Assembly (NCBI GenBank): GCA_964604165.1 | Contig: CAZRYF010000011.1 | Span: 1 to 64,000, forward strand | Length of the DNA: 64,000 nucleotides | Direction: 5' to 3' | DNA from: JAYZDK01 sp964604165 | Lineage (GTDB): Bacteria; Myxococcota_A; UBA796; CAJQPC01 | Shown here: positions 35,731-44,477 of the stretch, piece by piece | How the letters are laid out: every line of letters starts with the position of its first letter | Position numbering within the stretch: position 1 is the stretch's first letter | Program-made: the position numbers and the translations under genes | The notes under the pieces: generated by a model | What the model saw: only the letters and a program-made list of their open reading frames with translations | The model's database searches: none | What the model was told of the DNA's origin: nothing

Positions 35731-36883
35731 TCAGTGTTCCGCTGCCGCTGACCGCGTGGCTCACCACCGTTACAGCGTAGGCAGGTGCATCGTCTTCCAA
35801 CAAGGTCAATGTGGGATCGGTCGTGGCACCCACGGTGAGCGAGTAGTCGCCCACGGCGCCGTTGCAGGAGCCGTAGTTCCCCACCACCACCTGGAAGGTG
35901 CCAGCCACCGCCGTCAGCGTGCCCGAGGGACACTGGTACTCGGGGGGGGGGAAGGTGCAGTCGAAGCTGTCGTCGGCGCCGTCCACCACGCAACCGGCTG
36001 TGTCATTGATCCAGAAGAAGGGGTCAAAGGCAGTCCCATCCGCCACCGTATCCACCGTGATCGTGACATCGCCGGCCTCGGCCAGGGTAAGGGTGTACAC
36101 GTCCAGGACAGCGTCTACGCTGTCGGATGAGCAGGGCAGCGAGCCGGTGGCCACATAGTCTCCGCCCAGGGCCGCCTCCCCCGCTGCGAAGGAGACATCG
36201 GCCTCCACTTCACATTCGCTGTCAGAGTAGTAGTACTCCACGTCCTCGGACTCCTCATCGAGGGTCCAGGCGATTTCGTCTCCCGTGCGGGAGAAGCTTC
36301 CGTAGGTGCTGCCGCTGTAGGTCATTGGGGAAAAATAGGGACCGTAGTTGGAGGTATACCCGCGGTAATCCTCGCTCACTGTGTATCCAAACAAGAAGGC
36401 ATCGTCGTAGCTGCCGTAGTACCCGCTGTAGCTGTCCGAGTGGGCCATGTGCAGCGCGACCTCTGTGCCCTCATCCAGCTCTTCCGGGTCCAGGTACCAG
36501 GTGTAGTACGTGCTCACATCGCAGGCTTCCGGCACCCGGGAGTCGATGGTGGCCTCAATGTCAAAGGCGAAGTCACAGTTGGGGCACTCCCCGGTGAACT
36601 TGGTGCCTGCGAGGCTCACGGTGGTCGCACAAATCGAGTTGCCTTCGATGGTGCTGTCGACGCTCACCGTCCCGGTGAAGCTGTCCCGCCACATGGAGGA
36701 GAGATCTGTGTCTTCCTCCTCCTCGTCGGTGTCGTCCGTGTCGTCCGTGTCCCCGTCCGGAATGCAGTCTCCGGTTTCTGCATCGAGAATCGTGCCTTCG
36801 TCGCACTCATCGAGGCCCTTTGAAGAATCACAAGCCATGAGACCGAGGAATCCCAGGCAGAAAAAAGAAAAGGATGAGCGCAT
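35720..36883 (-). CDS. Acidic lipoprotein, Asp/Thr/Glu linker
   Basis: A 387-aa predicted lipoprotein from ATG 36883 with GGAGG upstream. Lipobox L-M-A-C18; then C-D-E-G and an Asp/Thr linker (D-D-T-D-D-T-D, about 50-65). The body has few basic residues and many Tyr, with recurring F-x-G and T-Y-S-G-S-T-Y strands. The last 140 residues resemble pre-peptidase-type beta-sandwiches (L-A-E-A-G-D-V-T-I-T-V-D-T, D-P-F-F-W-I-N-D). No catalytic motif; a surface protein of unknown role. Confidence 0.75.
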   Translation of the reverse strand: MRSSFSFFCLGFLGLMACDSSKGLDECDEGTILDAETGDCIPDGDTDDTDDTDEEEEDTDLSSMWRDSFTGTVSVDSTIEGNSICATTVSLAGTKFTGECPNCDFAFDIEATIDSRVPEACDVSTYYTWYLDPEELDEGTEVALHMAHSDSYSGYYGSYDDAFLFGYTVSEDYRGYTSNYGPYFSPMTYSGSTYGSFSRTGDEIAWTLDEESEDVEYYYSDSECEVEADVSFAAGEAALGGDYVATGSLPCSSDSVDAVLDVYTLTLAEAGDVTITVDTVADGTAFDPFFWINDTAGCVVDGADDSFDCTFPPPEYQCPSGTLTAVAGTFQVVVGNYGSCNGAVGDYSLTVGATTDPTLTLLEDDAPAYAVTVVSHAVSGSGTLSAE

Positions 36884-36991
36884 CACGTGACCTCCAATTT
36901 CGATCGGCACGCAACATAGCCCGCAACCCGAGGGGGCGGTAGCGGAATCTCGGCGATTGCGTCCCCGCGAGATACCATCTGCCAGGCAATC

Positions 36992-37180
36992 TTGTACGAC
37001 GAGACCGGGGACGCCACGATCTACAACCTGGATCTGGACGGAGATCACTGGAACATCGAGGCTATAGACGAGCACGCGGAGGTTGATGGATGGAACCTGA
37101 CCTTTGACTATGACATCGGCACCCGGGGGGAGGCCCCCGGGCGGAAGGGCGCATCGAATTCTTCGAGGTCAGTCCATTAG
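36992..37180 (+). pseudogene. Possible gene remnant (acidic beta-rich fragment)
   Basis: A 62-codon open frame with Y-D-E-T-G-D-A-T-I-Y and W-N-L-T-F-D-Y-D-I-G reads like the end of an extracellular beta-sandwich protein, but it has no signal peptide, start or ribosome-binding site and ends inside the next gene's 3' end. It could be a decayed duplicate of a neighbouring surface protein, or chance. It occupies most of the 285 bp between the 36883 start and 37169. Confidence 0.2.
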
Positions 37181-37687
37181 AAGGTCCCCTACCCGGGCGA
37201 AGCAAGAGATCTGATGGAAATCCGGCTCCGCGCCGGGCACCGGCTGCCAGGACAGGAAGCGCCTGGCCTCTCCTCTCCCGCGAATGGCATAGGCATTCAT
37301 GCGATGGGGACCCGGTGGCAAGAGAGCCCGATCCACGCGGGCAACCCCCCGCCAACGACCAGCGGACCTGACCACTGTGTAAACCAAGGGCAGCTCTTTT
37401 TGCACCACCTTCCTGGTGCCTCTCAGGCGCAGCACCAGGTGGTGCCCAAAGGGGCCCAACTCAATTTCCGTGTACTCGAGATTCTCCCCGGCCACAAAGA
37501 CCTCCACGACCTCGTGCTCCCACAGGCCCCAGAAGGGCCCCGCAGGTCCAGGAGGCGTTGGATCCCACGGTCCCGGCGCATCCACGCGAACCTCCAGTCC
37601 CCCCTCCCAGGTCCCGAGCGCCAGATGAATGTGCTCCTCGGTCGGCACTGGCTGGCCATCCCACAAGTGGGAGAGGGTCAGCTTCAT
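37169..37687 (-). CDS. DOMON/CBM9-like carbohydrate-binding protein
   Basis: A 172-aa protein from ATG 37687, overlapping the upstream GT87 stop (ATGA). The order of strands and the conserved W-E-H-E-V-V-E-V-F-V-A followed by Y-T-E-I-E-L-G-P-F-G-H-H is that of the CBM9/DOMON-like family that binds sugars or haem. No signal peptide, so a cytoplasmic or unrecognised route. It is encoded directly after the glycosyltransferase. Confidence 0.75.
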   Translation of the reverse strand: MKLTLSHLWDGQPVPTEEHIHLALGTWEGGLEVRVDAPGPWDPTPPGPAGPFWGLWEHEVVEVFVAGENLEYTEIELGPFGHHLVLRLRGTRKVVQKELPLVYTVVRSAGRWRGVARVDRALLPPGPHRMNAYAIRGRGEARRFLSWQPVPGAEPDFHQISCFARVGDLLMD

Positions 37688-38877
37688 GCTGCGCGGACCG
37701 GCACACGACGCAGGTGAAGGGCAAACCTCGCGGCACAGGCAATCCACAACACCATGGCGGAAGGCGCCCAGACAAAGGGGTCCTTGTCGGACACCGGGTG
37801 TTGGAGTCCGCTCGCCATCAGCACCCCAATGGAGAGCATCGAAAGGGGAAAGGACCAGCGAATCGGGTCCCGGGAGGCGGGCCAGCAAACCACCCACCCA
37901 ATGACCGGCAGGAGCAAAACCGCCTCGTAGTTGGTGTAGCTCATGGCCCCGTTTGCGCCGAATCCTGCCAGCACCAACCCCATGGCCGCTGCATCCAGCT
38001 CCCGGTCAGGTCGCTTGCGCCAAAGAGTCAACATGGGAAGCATCGTGGCCAAGAGAAGCAGCATGCCCCGTTGACTGAAGATCCACGCAGCAGCTCCGAC
38101 AATGGGTTCCGCAGGCACCCCATCCACCGTGCCAAACCGGGAATGGGCCACCAGGGCCCGGGTGAGGCCCAAGTAACGAAAGGGGTCCCAGGAAGGCACA
38201 CACCAGAACGTTCCAGCCAGCACCAGCGCCCCCACCCCGACCGCCGCAGCGAGGATTCGCCAGTGCCGACGCAAACAAACCACGGAAACAAGCACCCCCG
38301 GAAGGAGCTTTGCTGCAGCCCCAAGCGCCAAGACCACTCCAGCCGACCGATCGCGGGAGCGAGCCACAAGCAGGAGGATCGCGCAGTTGCAGAAGACAAG
38401 CACCAGGTTGGTCTGGCCCAGGTCCAGGGAGAGGCGTGTCACGAAGAGACGGGAAAAAACCAGCAGGCTTCCCATCGCGGCCACCGCCCCCCAGGCCCGA
38501 CTCCTCACCGGGACCGCAAAAGCCACCAGGGGGGCGCTTCCCACCAGAAGCACCAGGAGCACCAGGCGCCAGGCCCTTGCGAGCACCTCAAAGGGAATCT
38601 GCCGAAACGGCATCATCAGGAAGCCCCACGTGGCCGGATAGGCGTTGTGGGAGCTCCAGTGCCGAACCCCCACCTCTCCCAGAATGCGCTGGATGTTCCC
38701 CGGGTCGTTTGGATCCACCCCTTGGGCCACGGCATGGGCCCCCGCATAGACGGGCACCAGGTCCAGTCCCACCATCGGGGTGGTCAGGGTAGACAAGTCG
38801 GCCAGCCCCATGACCTGCCAGGCTGCAACCCCTCCAAGCACCGCCGCCAGGCACCATGGAAGGGCCTGGTACTTCAC
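37684..38877 (-). CDS. GT87/DUF2029-family membrane glycosyltransferase
   Basis: A 397-aa protein with about ten membrane segments. A cytoplasmic/periplasmic acidic loop near the N-terminus (G-L-D-L-V-P-V-Y), the S-L-D-L-G-Q-T-N segment and a K-L-L-P-G sequence match GT87 polyprenyl-phosphate-mannose-dependent mannosyltransferases. GTG start overlaps the selD stop (GTGA), so it is translated after selD. The acceptor is unknown. Confidence 0.75.
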   Translation of the reverse strand: MKYQALPWCLAAVLGGVAAWQVMGLADLSTLTTPMVGLDLVPVYAGAHAVAQGVDPNDPGNIQRILGEVGVRHWSSHNAYPATWGFLMMPFRQIPFEVLARAWRLVLLVLLVGSAPLVAFAVPVRSRAWGAVAAMGSLLVFSRLFVTRLSLDLGQTNLVLVFCNCAILLLVARSRDRSAGVVLALGAAAKLLPGVLVSVVCLRRHWRILAAAVGVGALVLAGTFWCVPSWDPFRYLGLTRALVAHSRFGTVDGVPAEPIVGAAAWIFSQRGMLLLLATMLPMLTLWRKRPDRELDAAAMGLVLAGFGANGAMSYTNYEAVLLLPVIGWVVCWPASRDPIRWSFPLSMLSIGVLMASGLQHPVSDKDPFVWAPSAMVLWIACAARFALHLRRVPVRAA

Positions 38878-39917
38878 GGAAAACGCACCCGACTGGGCCC
38901 GGCCATGATCTCTCCAATCACGGACACCCCTTGCACGCCAGCCACAACCAGGGCTTCGGTAAGCTCCTCCACCGCCTCCGGTGCTACGGCCGCGAGCAGT
39001 CCCCCGGAGGTCTGCGCATCCGCCAACAAGAGTCGCGTGGTCTCCGGCACCTCCCCAAATTCCACCCGGTCTTCCACAGACAAAAGATTGGCCCGAGACC
39101 CCCCGGGAATACAGTTCTCGGCTGCATGGCGCCGAGCCGATTCCAGAATGGGCACCGCACCTACCTGCAGATCCGCCCCCACCCCCGAAGCCTCCAACAT
39201 CTCCAACAAGTGCCCCAACAATCCAAACCCAGTCACATCCGTCAAGGCATGGACCTTCGTATGGAGCCGGGAAAAGACCTCCCCTGCAGCCCGGTTGAGG
39301 GTCGACATCAGGTTCGTGACTTCCTCCCTCTCCGCTTCCGACGCCAGCTCCCGCTTCAGCGCAGTGGTCACCACCCCGGAGCCCAACGGCTTGGTCAGGA
39401 TCAAGGCATCCCCCGGTTGCGCTCCAGCATTCGCCAACACGGCGTCGGGCGAGACAGTCCCCACGACCGCGAGGCCGTACTTGGGAACCGGATCCTCAAT
39501 GGAGTGACCGCCAATGACCAGCGCCCCTGCAGCATCCACGACATCGGCCCCTCCACGGAGAATCTCCCCCAAGAGATCCATGGGCAATTCCTTGGTGGGA
39601 AAGGCCACCAGGTTCAACGCCACGAGAGGCGTCGCCCCCATGGCCCAGATGTCGGACAGAGCGTTGGCGGCGGCGATTCGCCCGAAGTCATAGGCATCAT
39701 CGACCACAGGGGGGAAGAAGTCGGTCGTCACCACGAGCGCGGTGGTCTCGTTCAGCAGATACACCCCTGCGTCGTCGCGGGTCGAAGAACCCACGAGCAC
39801 CCTTTCATCGGTAAGGAGCGGCAACTTGCGCAGGACCTGCGCCAACTCCGCAGGGCGGAGCTTGCTCGCTCAACCAGCGCCGTGGCTGTACCTCGTGAGC
39901 TTGTGTCGATCTGACAT
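38874..39917 (-). CDS. selD: Selenide, water dikinase (SelD) containing selenocysteine
   Basis: A 347-aa SelD, which makes selenophosphate from selenide and ATP. Read through the TGA at 39870-39872, the N-terminus is K-L-T-R-Y-S-H-G-A-G-Sec16-A-S-K, aligning with the classical Y-S-H-G-A-G-C-G-C-K loop where the catalytic Cys is often Sec. Later family blocks are present: T-T-D-F-F-P-P-V-V-D-D, G-R-I-A-A-A-N-A-L-S-D, G-G-H-S-I and D-V-T-G-F-G-L-L-G-H. Start ATG 39917. Without recoding, the first 24 residues, including the active site, would be lost. A hairpin begins 9 nt after the TGA. Confidence 0.92.
39846..39860 (-). promoter_or_regulatory. Putative bacterial SECIS hairpin of selD
   Basis: CTCCGC-CCT-GCGGAG is a perfect 6-bp stem (or 5 bp with a CCCTG loop) starting 9 nt after the TGA at 39870-39872; G-U and A-U pairs extend it by two. 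Confidence 0.65.
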
Positions 39918-39979
39918 GCCTCGGGAGTAGCCCGAGGCCCCGTTTCCGACCACCGCACGGCGAGGGTTATGAGGCAGTC

Positions 39980-41221
39980 ATGGGCCTTTGGTTGTTGCTT
40001 CTCCAGACCTCTCTTGCTGCGGATCGTCGAACCCCCGTGGTCCTGGCAGTCGAAGAAGCCACACCGGCTGTGCTGTCCCTCGAGATTGAACAGCCCGCCC
40101 AGCCCTCCTTCTACTACCGGTGGGAAGCCCACCCCACCACGGGCCAGGGCAGCGGGGTGGTGATCTCCCCCGAGGGCGTGGTTCTTACCAACGCCCACGT
40201 GGTGGCCGGCGCCGCAAAAATCATAGCCCACACAGGAGAGGGCAGGTCCTTTCAGGCACGGGTCATCGGCATGGACGAGGATCTCGACCTCGCCGTTCTT
40301 CGCCTGGAAGACGTGGAGTACCTCCCGTCCATCACCGTGGACTCGACCACCCCCATTCTCGGCGAGACCGTGATCGCCATCGGCAACCCCTACGGACTGG
40401 GCCTGACCGTCTCCACCGGCGTGGTGTCCTCCGTGTCCCGGGAGGTGGAGATCAAGGAAGGAATCAAGCAGCCCTACATCCAAACGGATGCAGCCATCAA
40501 TCCAGGAAACTCCGGAGGTGCCCTCGTGAATGTCGAGGGTGACCTCATCGGCATCAACACGGCCATTTTCGCCCAGGGCGAAGGCATCGGATTCGCGATT
40601 CCCGCCGAGCGAGCCATGAAGATCGCCCGGGATCTGCTGACCTATGGGTCGGTGAGAGCCCCCTGGTTGGGAGCCGACCTACAGGACATTGACCGACGAG
40701 CACTCGCGGGGACCCCCTTGGAGGAGGGCGCGGTCCGCGTGGCCGGAGTGTTCCCCGGCGGTCCGGCAGCCACCGCCGGACTTGAGAAGAAGGACCTGCT
40801 CTTCCGCGCCGACAACCGCCCGATCCGCTCCCGTGCGGATCTCAACGCCTACCTGGCGACCCTGGAACCCGGTGCGGACATTTCCCTGTCCCTCTACCGG
40901 AACACCCAGTCAATTGTGCTCTCCCTGCCTTCCATGGCCATCCCACAAGACCTGGGAAGCCGGGTACTTCACAAGACCCTGGGTATCTCCGTGCAGCCAC
41001 GCAGTGGCGGACTCACGGTCACGGCCGCGAGCCCGACGGGCACATGGGTGCGGTCACGCCTTCGGGTGGGAGACCGAATCGTGGCAATCAACGGGGAGCG
41101 AATTCAAACGGAGAAGGAGCTGGCCGATGCCCTCACCCGCGCCAAGGCAGCCCATCGACCAAGCGCCCTGTTCACCGTGACCCGGGGACGGTCCCAGGGG
41201 ACGCTGGTGGTTTCGATCTAG
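39980..41221 (+). CDS. HtrA/DegP-family serine protease with two PDZ domains
   Basis: A 413-aa periplasmic protease. The signal peptide ends near A14. The trypsin-like domain has the triad His73 (T-N-A-H-V-V), Asp103 (D-L-D-L-A-V-L) and Ser178 (G-N-S-G-G). Two PDZ-like segments follow (about 225-310 and 325-413). HtrA proteases degrade or refold misfolded envelope proteins. Divergent from selD, 62 bp apart. Confidence 0.92.
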   Translation: MGLWLLLLQTSLAADRRTPVVLAVEEATPAVLSLEIEQPAQPSFYYRWEAHPTTGQGSGVVISPEGVVLTNAHVVAGAAKIIAHTGEGRSFQARVIGMDEDLDLAVLRLEDVEYLPSITVDSTTPILGETVIAIGNPYGLGLTVSTGVVSSVSREVEIKEGIKQPYIQTDAAINPGNSGGALVNVEGDLIGINTAIFAQGEGIGFAIPAERAMKIARDLLTYGSVRAPWLGADLQDIDRRALAGTPLEEGAVRVAGVFPGGPAATAGLEKKDLLFRADNRPIRSRADLNAYLATLEPGADISLSLYRNTQSIVLSLPSMAIPQDLGSRVLHKTLGISVQPRSGGLTVTAASPTGTWVRSRLRVGDRIVAINGERIQTEKELADALTRAKAAHRPSALFTVTRGRSQGTLVVSI

Positions 41222-41299
41222 AAGTCCTCAAGAGAGCCCTTGGGCCGCTGCAAACGCGGACAATTGCCATCCCTGCCCACCGGTGCTACATCTGCGCCC

Positions 41300-41542
41300 A
41301 TGAAGACGCACTGGGAATTGTCACAAAACGGCCGCACGTCGGTCTTGGATGTCAACGAGTCAGAGGTCTGTGTGGGCAGCACCTGCGGTCCTGCCGGCTC
41401 CATGGTGGGCAACGTGGTCAGCCACGCCGAGTTTCTGGAGGGCCGATACCACGAGGTGGTGCTCAAGGTCTTCGGCCAGGAGACCCTGGACGAGATGATC
41501 GCCGCGGTGAGCTCCCATAACGGGGCAAGTTCCCAGAGATGA
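41300..41542 (+). CDS. Small protein coupled to DNA methyltransferase
   Basis: An 80-aa protein from ATG 41300. Its TGA overlaps the methyltransferase ATG (ATGA). Two Cys (E-V-C-V-G-S-T-C-G) and a hydrophobic C-terminal helix pattern (L-D-E-M-I-A-A-V). Unknown; could be a regulator or partner of the methyltransferase. Confidence 0.55.
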   Translation: MKTHWELSQNGRTSVLDVNESEVCVGSTCGPAGSMVGNVVSHAEFLEGRYHEVVLKVFGQETLDEMIAAVSSHNGASSQR

Positions 41543-42633
41543 AGACCCTTCACCAGCTGTTTCCGGGTGATGCCCGGGACTTGGGAAGAATCGAGGATGC
41601 TTCGATCCACCTGGTGGTGACCTCCCCTCCCTACCCCATGATCGCCATGTGGGACGAGGCCTTCTCCACCATGAGCGCCGAGGCCAAAGCCGCCCTGGAG
41701 GCCGAGAACGGGCCAGCCGCCTTTTCGGCCATGCACAAGGAGTTGGACCGGGTTTGGGCCGAGTGCTTCCGTGTGCTGGTCCCCGGCGGATTCGCCTGCA
41801 TCAACATCGGCGACGCCACGCGGACCACCGGCGGGGCGTTTCGCCTCTTCCACAACCATGCACGAGTGTTGTCCGGGGCCGTGGACTGCGGATTCACAGT
41901 GCTTCCCGACATTCTGTGGCGCAAACCCACCAACGCCCCCAACAAGTTCATGGGTTCGGGCATGTTGCCCGCCGGAGCGTATGTGACCTACGAGCACGAG
42001 TACATTCTCGTGCTTCGAAAAGGCGGGAAACGGGTCTTTACCGGGGAATCGAGGGAGAGGCGCACCCGAAGCGCCTTCTTCTGGGAGGAGCGAAACGCCT
42101 GGTTTTCAGATGTCTGGGAGAACCTTGGAAGCGCCCGACAAGTCATGAAGTCGGGCTCCCGGTCCCGCAGCGGCGCGTTTCCAGTGGCGCTTCCCTATCG
42201 CTTGATCCAGATGTACTCCCTGTATGGAGAGCGCGTGCTGGATCCCTTCGCCGGAACCGGCACAACGGCGGCTGCAGCCGTCATGAGCGGGCGCGCAAGC
42301 ACAAGTGTGGACCTGGACTCCGCCCTTCTAAACAACATCCCGTCCCGGCTGCTGGCAGCAGTGGAGGAAGGACAAGCCACGGTGCGCCAACGCTTGGAAG
42401 CGCACCAAGCCTTTGTGGACGAGCGCCAATCCATGGGAAAAACCCTGAAACACGAAAACGGACCCCATAAGCTGCCCGTCATGACCCGCCAGGAGACGAC
42501 GCTGGAGCTGTTGGCTCCTGTGGGCTGTCGCTCCGTCGGCCCGGGCCAGCACGAGGCCGATCACGCTTCCCTTCCGCCTAGGCCGCAGCAAGCATTTTCT
42601 TTTGCATCCGAAGACGCCGTACGTAGCCCATAG
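41539..42633 (+). CDS. Beta-class DNA methyltransferase (N4-cytosine or N6-adenine)
   Basis: A 364-aa enzyme with motif IV T-S-P-P-Y (28-32) before motif I D-P-F-A-G-T-G-T-T (235-243), i.e. the circularly permuted beta-class order. S-P-P-Y is typical of N4-cytosine enzymes but also of some N6-adenine ones. The end V-D-L-D-S closes motif II. No endonuclease gene follows. The 3' end overlaps the convergent CDP-alcohol phosphotransferase gene by 56 bp, so the last 20 residues are unlikely to be conserved. Confidence 0.85.
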   Translation: MKTLHQLFPGDARDLGRIEDASIHLVVTSPPYPMIAMWDEAFSTMSAEAKAALEAENGPAAFSAMHKELDRVWAECFRVLVPGGFACINIGDATRTTGGAFRLFHNHARVLSGAVDCGFTVLPDILWRKPTNAPNKFMGSGMLPAGAYVTYEHEYILVLRKGGKRVFTGESRERRTRSAFFWEERNAWFSDVWENLGSARQVMKSGSRSRSGAFPVALPYRLIQMYSLYGERVLDPFAGTGTTAAAAVMSGRASTSVDLDSALLNNIPSRLLAAVEEGQATVRQRLEAHQAFVDERQSMGKTLKHENGPHKLPVMTRQETTLELLAPVGCRSVGPGQHEADHASLPPRPQQAFSFASEDAVRSP

Positions 42634-43147
42634 CGCACCACAGACCGAGGGCCCCGGTCAGCCAGGTCAACGGTTCAGCCACAGACCTCCACCCAAGCAG
42701 GCTCGCGAGAAAAGCCCCCCCCAGGGACCAACTGGTGGCTTTCCCCATAGAACTGGCGTGTTGGGCCGCCACCTCCCCTCGCACATAGGGACCGGCCAAG
42801 AAGGGAATCGAGGGGAAGTGGATGATCTCCCGGCTGAACCAGAGCAGCATCCACCACCCGGGAATAATCCCCGCCAACACCATGGACCAGGCAGCGTTGA
42901 CATGAAAGGCCTTGTCCAACCAACCATCCGCAACGGCACCCGTGAATGTCACCTGGTTCATGTGACGCGCGATCATCCCGTCCAGGAAGTCGCTCAACAT
43001 CGCCACGGCATATACAGCCAGAGCCAGCCGGGTGTTGTAGACCACCAGGGGGAACACCACGGCCAGGGGCAACCGCACCAGGGTCACAAACCCCGCAGGG
43101 CAAGCCAAATCCCCCCATCGAAGCCGTCCCGGGACAAGCTGCTCCAT
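42578..43147 (-). CDS. CDP-alcohol phosphatidyltransferase family protein
   Basis: A 189-aa membrane enzyme. The complete family signature is present: D53-x2-D56-G-x2-A60-R61-x8-G70-x3-D74-x3-D78. About five membrane helices. It transfers a phosphoalcohol from CDP-alcohol to an acceptor (phosphatidylglycerol-phosphate, phosphatidylinositol or cardiolipin type); the specificity is not visible. Confidence 0.88.
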   Translation of the reverse strand: MEQLVPGRLRWGDLACPAGFVTLVRLPLAVVFPLVVYNTRLALAVYAVAMLSDFLDGMIARHMNQVTFTGAVADGWLDKAFHVNAAWSMVLAGIIPGWWMLLWFSREIIHFPSIPFLAGPYVRGEVAAQHASSMGKATSWSLGGAFLASLLGWRSVAEPLTWLTGALGLWCAMGYVRRLRMQKKMLAAA

Positions 43148-43156
43148 GGAGACCGC

Positions 43157-43540
43157 TTATCGCGTTGTACGCAAGGCCAACTGAAGCTCCTGGAGAGGAA
43201 CCCCTCCGCACTGGGCTACCAGCTCCTGGAGACTGTCTGCGAAGTCCTGCACCGACGTGCCGCCCCTCTTTGCCACCAGGGCAATCCCCTGGGCCTCCAG
43301 CGCCGAGTGAAGCGCATGGGCAGTTTCAAGGGCAAACGCCCGGCGCCCCTCAGACAAGGCCGCCCGGGCCACGGCCAGCTCGTGGTTCATCCAGGACCAC
43401 TGGTCCCGGGGAGCATCAAGAGTCCCCAGCCCCACCCGGTGAAAACTGGCGGGCAGGCCACAGTCATCCAGACCACAAGCAAGGGAGGGGGTTGAAATCC
43501 CCCAGAGCACCCCAAGAGCCCAGATTCGGTTTGGTTTCAC
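43157..43540 (-). CDS. Small secreted protein, unknown
   Basis: A 127-aa protein from GTG 43540 with AGGA 7 nt upstream. A signal peptide is likely (K-P-N-R-I-W-A-L-G-V-L-W-G-I-S, cleavage near S-L-A). The mature part is mainly helical with two Cys near its start (A-C-G-L-D-D-C-G) and one later (A-Q-C-G-G). I do not recognise it. Confidence 0.6.
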   Translation of the reverse strand: MKPNRIWALGVLWGISTPSLACGLDDCGLPASFHRVGLGTLDAPRDQWSWMNHELAVARAALSEGRRAFALETAHALHSALEAQGIALVAKRGGTSVQDFADSLQELVAQCGGVPLQELQLALRTTR

Positions 43541-43763
43541 GACATTATCCTTTGGTAAGGACAGGTGGGCCGCGACGCCGAAAAAAGGCTGTTGGCACAA
43601 GCCAAAAACCTCCACCGCGGAGAACCCACGGAGGCACGTGATACCGTCTGCCAGACGAACGGAGCCCGGCGGTTAACCGTGCGCCGCTGCTTGTCAATGG
43701 CCCTTTGCTTTCCCGACCGTCCACACCTGATCTACACTTGGCCAGAAGAAGGAAAGACGCCCC

Positions 43764-44477
43764 ATGGCCAAGCTGGTCATTCAGCGAAAGGGCAAGCCCT
43801 CCAAGACCTACCTGGTCGAGTACCGGAACGTTCTCATTGGGAGGGGAAAGGACACCCAGCTCCTGCTTCCGGACATTTCCGTGAGCCGACACCACGCGCG
43901 CCTGGTTCGCCGAGAGCTGGGGTACGTCTTGATGGACCTGGGCAGCCAGAACGGCACCACCGTCAACGGCCAGCGCATCACGGAACACACACTCAAACCC
44001 GGTGATGAGATTCAGCTGGGGAAGTTCCTCCTGATCTTTCACGACACAGAGTCCGGCCTGGCCACAGACGACTACAACCTGACGGGCCGGGTCGAGTTCT
44101 TGAAGAAGGTCACCGCACTGACTGGGGAGAATGCCCACTCCACAACCCATCTCTCCAAGTCCGAGCTGAGCGATGTACGCAGCGCAGTGCGCATCCGGGA
44201 CCTTGCCCGGGTGGTCTCACTAGAAGACCCGGAGGCCCACTGGTTCCCGGGAGAGATGGGCATCCGCTTTGGCGACAAGGGCATCCCCGCCCAAGGTCTG
44301 GGCAAAGCCAACGTGGTGATTGCCTGGGACCAGACGGCGCATGTCCTGCTGAAGCGTTCCGGACTGCTGGTGCCCGTGAAGGTCGGTGGCAAGTCGACGA
44401 AGCGCCACCTGTTGAGAGATGGCGACACGATTCAGGTGGGAAAGAGCACGTTCCGCTACGAGATCGAGTCCCTCTGA
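43764..44477 (+). CDS. FHA-domain protein (two FHA-like regions)
   Basis: A 237-aa protein. Residues 1-95 are an FHA phosphothreonine-binding domain: G-R at 26-27, S-R-H-H at 41-44, and G-S-Q-N-G-T near 60-65. The C-terminal 80 residues have a second, degenerate FHA-like pattern (H-V-L-L-K-R-S-G, V-K-V-G-G-K, L-R-D-G-D-T-I-Q-V-G). Such proteins link Ser/Thr kinases to targets. AAGGAAAG precedes ATG. The 3' end overlaps the convergent hybrid kinase by 22 bp. Confidence 0.87.
   Translation: MAKLVIQRKGKPSKTYLVEYRNVLIGRGKDTQLLLPDISVSRHHARLVRRELGYVLMDLGSQNGTTVNGQRITEHTLKPGDEIQLGKFLLIFHDTESGLATDDYNLTGRVEFLKKVTALTGENAHSTTHLSKSELSDVRSAVRIRDLARVVSLEDPEAHWFPGEMGIRFGDKGIPAQGLGKANVVIAWDQTAHVLLKRSGLLVPVKVGGKSTKRHLLRDGDTIQVGKSTFRYEIESL

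Noticed and set aside
37558..39507. 649-codon plus-strand ORF opposite GT87 and selD
   Set aside because: Composition is Gln/His/Pro/Arg-rich and it is a shadow of strongly supported genes on the other strand.
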